Shown piece by piece: positions 58,484 through 64,000 of a stretch of DNA of 64,000 nucleotides. The notes under the pieces were generated by a model. That model ran no database searches, was not told where the DNA came from, and was given only the letters and a program-made list of their open reading frames with translations. A program made the position numbers and the translations under genes. Within the stretch, counting starts at the first letter, position 1. The number at the start of each line of letters is the position of its first letter. This stretch comes from Streptomyces pseudovenezuelae (GTDB taxonomy: Bacteria; Actinomycetota; Actinomycetes; Streptomycetales; Streptomycetaceae): the NCBI RefSeq assembly GCF_029892565.1, contig NZ_JARXVH010000015.1, positions 181,557 to 245,556 on the forward strand. The letters run 5' to 3'.

Positions 58484-59638
58484 CTAGCCGAGCGCCTGCT
58501 GCAGGTCCGCCAGGAGGTCGTCGATGTTCTCGATGCCCACGGAGAGGCGTACGAGATCGGCGGGCACCTCAAGGGCCGAACCGGCCACGGACGCGTGCGT
58601 CATGCGGCCGGGGTGCTCGATCAGGGACTCGACGCCGCCCAGGGACTCGCCGAGCGTGAACACCTTGGCGCGGTTGCAGACCTCGACGGCAGCCTCCTCG
58701 CCGCCGTCGACCTGGAACGACACCATGCCGCCGAAGGCCCGCATCTGCTTGGCGGCGACCTCGTGGCCGGGGTGCTCGGGCAGACCCGGGTACAGCACGT
58801 TCGTCACGCGCGCGTGCCGGCCGAGCATGTCGGCGACCTTGGTGGCGTTCTCGCTGTGCCGGTCCATGCGCACCGACAGCGTCTTGGCTCCGCGCAGCAC
58901 CAGCCAGGAGTCGAAGGGCCCGGCGACCGCGCCCATCGCGTTCTGGTGGTACGCCAACTCCTCGCCGAGCGTCTCGTCGGCCGTGACCAGCGCGCCGCCG
59001 ACGACGTCCGAGTGACCGCCCATGTACTTCGTGAGGGAGTGCACGACGACGTCCGCGCCCAGGGACAGCGGCTGCTGGAGGTACGGCGTGGCGAAGGTGT
59101 TGTCGACGACGAGCCGCGCGCCCGCGTCCCGGGCGATCTGCGCGACCGCGGCGATGTCGGTGATGCCGAGCAGCGGGTTGGAGGGGGTCTCCACCCACAC
59201 GGCCTGGGTCTTCGGGGTGATGGCGGCCCGTACGGCGGACGGATCGCTGGTGTCGGCGACCGACCACTCCACGCCCCACCGGGCGACGACCTTCGCGAAC
59301 AGCCGGAACGTGCCGCCGTACGCGTCATTGGGGATGACCACGTGGTCGCCGGGGCTGAGCAGCGTACGCAACAGGCAGTCCTCGGCCGCCAGTCCGGACG
59401 CGAACGCGAGACCGCGGCGGCCGCCCTCGAGGGCCGCGAGGTTCTCTTCCAGGGCGGTCCGGGTGGGGTTGGCGCTGCGGCTGTACTCGTAGCCACCGCG
59501 CAGGCCCCCGACGCCGTCCTGCTTGTAGGTCGAGACCTGGTAGATCGGCGGGACGACCGCACCGGTGAGGGGGTCGGCCGTGTTGCCCGCGTGGATCGCG
59601 AGGGTCTCGAAGTGCTGACTGATGTGCCTGTCGCTCAT
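58484..59638 (-). CDS. metB: Cystathionine gamma-synthase / gamma-lyase family PLP enzyme
   Basis: A 384-residue Cys/Met metabolism PLP protein. Schiff-base Lys204 in HSLTKYMGGHSD, phosphate-binding SGLAAEDC, and DNTFATPYLQQPLSLGADVV are intact. It condenses O-succinyl or O-acetyl homoserine with cysteine to cystathionine; gamma-lyase activity cannot be excluded by sequence alone. The N-terminal FETLAIHAG is typical. Start ATG 59638. It is the minus-strand member of a divergent pair with 59825. Confidence 0.88.
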   Translation of the reverse strand: MSDRHISQHFETLAIHAGNTADPLTGAVVPPIYQVSTYKQDGVGGLRGGYEYSRSANPTRTALEENLAALEGGRRGLAFASGLAAEDCLLRTLLSPGDHVVIPNDAYGGTFRLFAKVVARWGVEWSVADTSDPSAVRAAITPKTQAVWVETPSNPLLGITDIAAVAQIARDAGARLVVDNTFATPYLQQPLSLGADVVVHSLTKYMGGHSDVVGGALVTADETLGEELAYHQNAMGAVAGPFDSWLVLRGAKTLSVRMDRHSENATKVADMLGRHARVTNVLYPGLPEHPGHEVAAKQMRAFGGMVSFQVDGGEEAAVEVCNRAKVFTLGESLGGVESLIEHPGRMTHASVAGSALEVPADLVRLSVGIENIDDLLADLQQALG

Positions 59639-59763
59639 GGGCCCCGAGCGTAGTGCGCTCGCGGAACGGATGACGGACGGCGGGGCGTGAGGGGCGGTAC
59701 TGCGGGGTTTTCCCTCGGTGACTGTGCCCGTGCCCGTGTCCGCCGGAGGCAACCGGCGGGGAG

Positions 59764-59772
59764 TTGTCCACA
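59764..59772 (+). promoter_or_regulatory. Single DnaA-box-like sequence
   Basis: TTGTCCACA matches the preferred Streptomyces DnaA box exactly. It is a lone copy in the intergenic region upstream of the 59825 gene, so a regulatory role rather than an origin is likelier. Confidence 0.4.
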
Positions 59773-59824
59773 GGTGCGGGGACCGGGTTCGCCAATTGTC
59801 GGCGGCGTCTGGAACGCTTGTGGC

Positions 59825-60943
59825 ATGGAGATTCTCTGGGTCCTGATGGCGGCGGTCCTGCTCGGCTTCGTGCTGCTGCCCTTCCTGCGGCGCAGGCGCG
59901 GCATGATCGAGCAGGTCCCGGCCGGCCACCCGGACGCGGCCGACCCCGCGAACTACGGCTTCGCGCGGGAGGAGGAGCTGGACGTCCGCATGCCCGGCCC
60001 CGACCACGATCTGCTGGACGTCCTGGACCTGGTGCAGCGCACGCACGACTACCGCGCGGCCCAGCAACTGCTGGCCGGCACGGAGGCGGCGGGCGAGCTG
60101 CGCTGGCAGCGAGTGCAGGCGTTCGCGGGCGCCGCCTCGCTGGAGCTGCGGCAGCGGCCGGGCGGAGTCAGCGAGACGCCGGGCGGGCAGTGGCTGCGGG
60201 TGTGGCGGGCCGAGCATCCCAAGGACGCGGGCGGCGCGGCGGTGCATGCCGAGTTCCTGGTGCAGCAGGCGTGGCGGACGTCGACGCCGGGCACGGACGA
60301 GTTCCGGATCATCATGGAGGAGGCGAGGTCGGCCTGCGGCGACGCGGCGCTGCTCGCGCCGGGTGATCCGATCCCGTACATCGTCGAGCTGTCGGTGGCG
60401 CGTGGCCTGGCCTACTCCCAGCCGGAGTTCGAGCAGCTCTGGCTGAAGATCCTGGACCGGGCGCCCGCGCACATGGGGGCCCACCTGGCCGCCCTGCACT
60501 ACTGGTGCGAGAAGTGGCACGGCTCGCGGGCCCTGGCGAACTCCTTCGCGGAGGCGGCCGCCGCCCGCGCGCCCCAGGGTTCGCTGCTCGCCGCGATGCC
60601 GCTGTTCGCGGTCTTCGAGCACCTGCCCGAGGTGAACCTGGTCAGCGGCTTCTACCAGAGCGAAGTGGTGACCAAGGCGATGCACGGAGCGCTCTTCGCG
60701 GTCCACGCCGCCCGCCCCGACGACCCGATGCTGGCGCATGTCCGCCACATGCTGGTCTTCTTCCTGGTCCGCGCCGAACGCTGGTCGGAGGCGATGAACC
60801 AGCTCATCCACATAGACGGCCACGTGGGGGCGCTGCCCTGGACCCTGTCGGCCGACCCGGCGGCGGAGTTCGCGGTCTACCGGGCGCTGGCGGTGGCGGG
60901 TTACGAGGCGAACGGAGGAAGCCCGGCGACGCTGCCGCACTGA
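59825..60943 (+). CDS. Conserved membrane-anchored hypothetical protein
   Basis: A 372-residue protein with an N-terminal membrane anchor (about 2-20, EILWVLMAAVLLGFVLLPF), a basic stop (RRRRG) and a long cytoplasmic helical domain, likely TPR-like (YRAAQQLLAGTEAAGELRWQ; HMGAHLAALHYWCEKWHGSR). No catalytic motif recognised. No SD precedes the ATG; TTGTCG and TTGTGG upstream might form a promoter for a leaderless message. Conserved next to metB in streptomycetes from memory. Confidence 0.7.
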   Translation: MEILWVLMAAVLLGFVLLPFLRRRRGMIEQVPAGHPDAADPANYGFAREEELDVRMPGPDHDLLDVLDLVQRTHDYRAAQQLLAGTEAAGELRWQRVQAFAGAASLELRQRPGGVSETPGGQWLRVWRAEHPKDAGGAAVHAEFLVQQAWRTSTPGTDEFRIIMEEARSACGDAALLAPGDPIPYIVELSVARGLAYSQPEFEQLWLKILDRAPAHMGAHLAALHYWCEKWHGSRALANSFAEAAAARAPQGSLLAAMPLFAVFEHLPEVNLVSGFYQSEVVTKAMHGALFAVHAARPDDPMLAHVRHMLVFFLVRAERWSEAMNQLIHIDGHVGALPWTLSADPAAEFAVYRALAVAGYEANGGSPATLPH

Positions 60944-61062
60944 GCTCACAGGGCCCCGCCGCCACCTCTGCCGCCCCTGCCACCGGTGAAGCCGACGGTC
61001 GGAATTCCCGCCCGCCCCACGGGTGTTGACGTGCTCGAACCCCCGGACCTCCTGGAGACCGC

Positions 61063-61779
61063 ATGTTCCCGGACAGCCGCACTCTCCGACTACCGACTCC
61101 CGAACAAGCGCTCCGCGGCCGTACCGAACCGTTCTTCTCCGTCCCCGACCGCCACACGGTCCTCGGCACCCCGCTCCTCGGCCCCTACCCCGAGCACCTG
61201 GAGATCGCGGACTTCGGTATGGGCTGCTTCTGGGGCGCCGAGCGCAAGTTCTGGCAGCTCCCGGTGGGCGTGTGGACGACCCTGGTCGGCTACCAGGGCG
61301 GCTACACCGAGCACCCCGCGTACGAGGAGGTCTGCTCGGGCCTGACCGGCCACACGGAGGCGGTCCGCGTGGTCTACGACCCGCAGCTGATCTCGTACGA
61401 CCGCCTCCTGAAGACCTTCTGGGAGTCCCACAACCCGACGCAGGGCTTCCGCCAGGGCAACGACGTAGGCACGCAGTACCGTTCGGCGATCCACACCCAC
61501 ACGCCGGCCCAGGCCGCGGCGGCGACCGCCTCCCGCGAGGCCTACCAGCGGGTCCTGACGGGCTCGGGGTGGGGCACGATCAGCACGGAGGTCCTGCCGG
61601 CGGAGGGCCGGACGTTCTATCCGGCGGAGGGGTATCACCAGCAGTACTTGGACAAGAATCCGGCGGGGTACTGCGGGATCGGCGGGACGGGGGTCAAGCT
61701 GAGTGACCCGTTCGGGACGAACTGGGGGGCGTCTTGCCCGACGGGTATCGCTGCGGCGCCGGAGGCCACGGACAAGTAA
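61063..61779 (+). CDS. msrA: Peptide-methionine (S)-S-oxide reductase
   Basis: A 238-residue enzyme: the catalytic motif GCFWGAE places the nucleophilic Cys at 55; further motifs GYQGGYTEHPAYEEVCSGLT and YHQQYLDKNPAGYC (with the recycling Cys) match MsrA. It reduces methionine-S-sulfoxide in proteins and free amino acid. ATG preceded by TGGAG. It stands alone. Confidence 0.93.
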   Translation: MFPDSRTLRLPTPEQALRGRTEPFFSVPDRHTVLGTPLLGPYPEHLEIADFGMGCFWGAERKFWQLPVGVWTTLVGYQGGYTEHPAYEEVCSGLTGHTEAVRVVYDPQLISYDRLLKTFWESHNPTQGFRQGNDVGTQYRSAIHTHTPAQAAAATASREAYQRVLTGSGWGTISTEVLPAEGRTFYPAEGYHQQYLDKNPAGYCGIGGTGVKLSDPFGTNWGASCPTGIAAAPEATDK

Positions 61780-62222
61780 GGCCGAGGCACTGAAGAGCCG
61801 TGGGACCGGCCATCCGCACGGCGCTGCGGCCGGCGCTCCCCGTCACAGCGAACAGCGGTCGAAAATCGGTGGCCGCCTGAACCGGCCGAGCCCGCGCTGT
61901 ACGCCATGGAAGAACCGCAACACAGGATCCGTGCGGCCCACTCGGAATCCGCGATCACCGTCTACCAGGCGTACTCCCCCGAGATCGGCCTGCCCGCCGT
62001 CCGCGACGGCCGTTTCCCCGCGGCATGGAAGCGGGACCGGATGACGTGGATCACCAAGCCACGCTGACAGACTCCAGGCCATCGCCTGCAACGGGCTTCG
62101 TGGACGCCGCTCCACAAGTCGGTTCGGATCCGGGAACCGCTGGAGGCGCGACCGATCAAGGCAGCACGGAGGTCCCGTACCAGCGCCCCCGGGGCGGGGA
62201 CACCGCTCGCGTCGGACGGTCG
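61780..62222. other. Intergenic region with gene debris
   Basis: 443 bp with no intact gene. It contains the DUF4291 remnant (61906-62067). The part after 62068 reads open in some frames but shows no recognised domain. Confidence 0.6.
61906..62067 (+). pseudogene. Truncated DUF4291 family gene
   Basis: A 53-codon reading frame starting ATG whose product contains HRIRAAHSESAITVYQAYSP, EIGLPAVRDGRF and PAAWKRDRMTWI. This matches the N terminus of actinobacterial DUF4291 proteins (about 190 aa), whose sequence normally goes on IKPSFLWMMYR; here it ends after TKPR. About 70 percent of the gene is missing. Codon use is still normal, so the loss is recent or the fragment is slightly decayed. Confidence 0.65.
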
Positions 62223-63443
62223 TCAGTTCAGGCTCTGAGCCCGGCGCCGGCGCATGATGACCAGCACGCCCGCACCCGTGACCACCGCCGCGGCAGCCAT
62301 GCCCGTGATCGGCAACGCCGAGGACCCGGTCTCCGCCAGGCTGCCGCCGGTCGACGTCGTCCCGGCGCCCCCGGTTGTTGTCGTCGTCCCGTCGCCGCCG
62401 GTCGACGACGACCCGCCGGCCGATCCGCCCGAGCCGCCCGCGTTCCCCGAGCCGCCCGTCGAGCCGGTCGATCCACCACCCGTGACATCCAGCGTGATGT
62501 CGGCCTGGTCGTTGGTCTTGTCGGGGTCGGACGGCCGCGCCTCGGTGCCCAGCACCACCGAGCCCTTCGCGTGCGCCACCCGTTTGTCGATCTTCAGCTT
62601 GAAGTCGTAGGTCTCACGGCCGTCCTCGTAGAGAGCCCGCTCACTCGTGCCGCAGTCGTACGCCTCGCCCTTGGCCCTGCAGAAGCCGGGCGCCTTGACG
62701 ACCGATGTTCCGGCGGGCGGTGCGACCATGATCCTGGCGGAGGGCTCCCCCAGCTTGGTCATGACCCAGGCGGGCCCGGCGTTGGTGAACTCCACCTTCA
62801 TCGGCAGCGTTTCACCGACGCTCCCCTTCAACGCGGCACCCGTCACCTGGAAGTCGGCCGTGTTGACGGAGGTGACGGGCACATCGACGACTCGCACGGA
62901 CCCCTCGGCCCCCGCCTGGCTTTCGACCAGTTTCACCGCCGGTGCGGTTCCCGTCACCGGCGGAGTGCCGTTGTCGTCCACTCCCGGATCGTCTTCCCCG
63001 ACACGCAGGCGCAGTTCGTCGTTGAGCGCGCGGTCCAGTGCCTTGACGCGGAGAGGCCTCTCGGGCGTGTAGACGACGCCCGGCTCCGCAGCCTGGTCGA
63101 ACGCGCACGCCACGGTCCACCTCTCGGGCATCTCGTCGTAGGGGCGGACGTACTGCGTCCGGCAGTTGGAGGGAACCTCCTCGAAGTCGAGGCCCCGGGT
63201 GACGGCGTAGTAGACCCACACCTTCTCGGCGGCTCCGGTGCCCTTGTTCGCCACGGTGACCGGCACATCGAAGGTGCTCCCCGGTTTCACCCCGTCGATC
63301 GGCGCGACGCCTCCCACGACCAGTTCGGATGCGGTTTCATCGGCGAAGGCGGCGGGAGCCGTGGCAAGCGCGATCAGGCCGACAGCACCGAGGGTGGCAA
63401 CAACGGCACGGGAGGCGCGACGGTTGTGCGGAGGCATCGGCAT
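62223..63443 (-). CDS. Sortase-anchored surface protein (LAETG)
   Basis: A 406-residue secreted protein: signal peptide (about 1-34, ending AFADE), two to three beta-rich domains of about 100 residues each with Cys pairs (EVPSNCRTQ...WTVACAFDQ; APGFCRAKGEAYDCGTSERA), a Gly/Ser/Thr-rich linker (about 322-367), then LAETG at 369-373, a hydrophobic helix and a positively charged tail RRRR. LAxTG is the class E sortase signal of streptomycetes, so it should be covalently linked to peptidoglycan. The ATG at 63443 has a GAGGTTCC SD. Function of the domains is unknown. Confidence 0.87.
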   Translation of the reverse strand: MPMPPHNRRASRAVVATLGAVGLIALATAPAAFADETASELVVGGVAPIDGVKPGSTFDVPVTVANKGTGAAEKVWVYYAVTRGLDFEEVPSNCRTQYVRPYDEMPERWTVACAFDQAAEPGVVYTPERPLRVKALDRALNDELRLRVGEDDPGVDDNGTPPVTGTAPAVKLVESQAGAEGSVRVVDVPVTSVNTADFQVTGAALKGSVGETLPMKVEFTNAGPAWVMTKLGEPSARIMVAPPAGTSVVKAPGFCRAKGEAYDCGTSERALYEDGRETYDFKLKIDKRVAHAKGSVVLGTEARPSDPDKTNDQADITLDVTGGGSTGSTGGSGNAGGSGGSAGGSSSTGGDGTTTTTGGAGTTSTGGSLAETGSSALPITGMAAAAVVTGAGVLVIMRRRRAQSLN

Positions 63444-63772
63444 GGAGGGAACCTCTGTTGGAATGTGGGCAGACGGACGGTGTCCCCCGGGGGAACACCC
63501 CTTCGCTCGCTAGACTCCTGCCGGTCCCGAACAGTTGCACTTCCGGTGCCTCCTCCGCCCATCGATCGCCCCTCCGGACGCCGTGAGTCCCGCTCCGACG
63601 TCGGCATCGATTGCAGAACTCCCGGTTCGAGCCTTCGGCCTCCCTCCCAACCACGGGACACAAAGGTCTGTGACCACGCCATGACCTGGGTCATCAAGCA
63701 GCGTTCACAGACTCCCTCGGCACCCGAGGCACCCGAGAAGCTTCACTCCGTCCCGTTGAGGCAGACGCCTCC
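63444..63772. other. Upstream region of the surface protein gene
   Basis: About 330 bp with only spurious reading frames. No convincing promoter was assigned, though the region should hold the surface-protein promoter. Confidence 0.4.
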
Positions 63773-63907
63773 TCAGGCGTCCTCCGCAGGGGCGGCACGC
63801 TGGGCGTCCCAGACAGATCGCAGTGCGGCGGCCGCTCGTTGCGCTGCCTCATGGGGGTCCGGGCGTGGGGCGGGGATCCGGGGGCCGGTCAGGTCCCGAT
63901 CGGTGTG
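63773..63907 (-). pseudogene. C-terminal gene remnant abutting a putative insertion sequence
   Basis: An open frame of 44 codons ending in PHEAAQRAAAALRSVWDAQR then AAPAEDA and stop (TGA 63773-63775). The composition and codon usage are those of a real Streptomyces C terminus. Going upstream the frame hits a stop (TGA at 63908-63910) within the first bases of the repeat-bearing segment. The gene was probably cut by the insertion. Family not recognised. Confidence 0.45.
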
Positions 63908-64000
63908 TCAACGGTCATTGAGATGCCCAGGTAGGTGGCCGTTGGAGGCCCAGGCTGGTGGCCATCAGAAACCCAGGCGTGTGGCCGGTGGTGTTCCCGG
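63904..64000. mobile_element. Putative end of an IS21-like insertion sequence (partial)
   Basis: The segment begins near TGTGTCAACGG and contains three 23-bp imperfect direct repeats. IS21-family elements have 5'-TG ends and multiple internal terminal repeats; the match is structural only, since the transposase would lie beyond the window. The boundary within 63904-63910 is inferred from where the neighbouring remnant frame is broken. Confidence 0.45.
63926..63994. repeat. Three 23-bp direct repeats at the right edge
   Basis: Units start with CCCAGG at 63926, 63949 and 63972, each followed after four bases by TGGCC (pattern CCCAGGNNNGTGGCC then 8 variable bases). The regular 23-bp period is typical of transposase-binding sites near IS21 ends. 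Confidence 0.75.

Noticed and set aside
1..64000. rRNA or tRNA genes
   Set aside because: No tRNA-like cloverleaf or rRNA sequence was recognised in any intergenic region by eye; a covariance-model scan would be decisive.

Overview
The window is a piece of an actinobacterial chromosome, almost certainly Streptomyces. GC and third-position GC are very high, GTG starts are common, and it carries a mycothiol S-conjugate amidase, a chitinase with the 12-bp direct repeats typical of Streptomyces chitinase promoters, a Tad pilus locus of actinobacterial type and a LAETG sortase substrate. From memory, the order pckG / hemolysin III / ... / mca / greA / ilvA / metB / msrA and a GH18 chitinase at the other end resembles the conserved core of S. 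coelicolor around SCO4955-SCO5003. That is recollection, not a search result. No rRNA, tRNA or CRISPR array was seen.

Layout, left to right. 1-4048 (minus): a Tad/Flp pilus operon cut by the left edge (CpaF, two TadE-like pseudopilins, CpaE-like ATPase, CpaB, a zinc-ribbon protein). 4334-8028: secreted GH18 chitinase, then a SigE-like ECF sigma factor with a membrane partner. 8078-12751: a divergent Nramp-family transporter, a MEDS-type sensory protein, a secreted zinc carboxypeptidase and a very acidic repeat protein. 12846-19702: a D-amino-acid/sugar-acid locus (GntP permease, RidA, IclR regulator, PfkB kinase; divergently a D-serine-deaminase-like enzyme and an N-acyl-D-amino-acid deacylase). 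19735-22466: secreted trypsin-like protease, AlaA-like aminotransferase, small protein.

22697-32367 is the most unusual block. A plus-strand operon encodes a substrate-binding-fold protein, TelA, a lipoprotein fusing a substrate-binding domain to a von Willebrand A domain, and a small membrane protein. It converges on a minus-strand operon holding a TerY-like vWA protein, a PP2C phosphatase and an atypical kinase with zinc ribbon and membrane anchor (the TerY-P triad). A membrane protein, a YbjN-like protein and a classical Ser/Thr kinase lie upstream. It looks like a surface-sensing and phosphorylation stress system.

32688-37911: PEP carboxykinase, hemolysin III-like protein, and a drug-efflux MFS gene translationally coupled to its TetR regulator. 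37939-44496 (minus): a four-gene operon with every junction overlapping by 4 nt (cellulose-synthase-like GT2, PMT-type glycosyltransferase, GT2-GtrA fusion, galactose-oxidase-like copper radical oxidase), probably making and oxidising a surface glycan. 44688-50844: YyaL-type thioredoxin-domain protein, a membrane protein and a large STAND NTPase with TPRs. 50909-61779: core housekeeping genes (mca, DUF4307, greA, DrrAB-like ABC exporter, ilvA, MarR, sigma-like gene, metB, msrA). 61780-64000: a degraded DUF4291 gene, a sortase-anchored surface protein and, at the right edge, a gene remnant abutting what looks like the end of an IS21-type insertion sequence.
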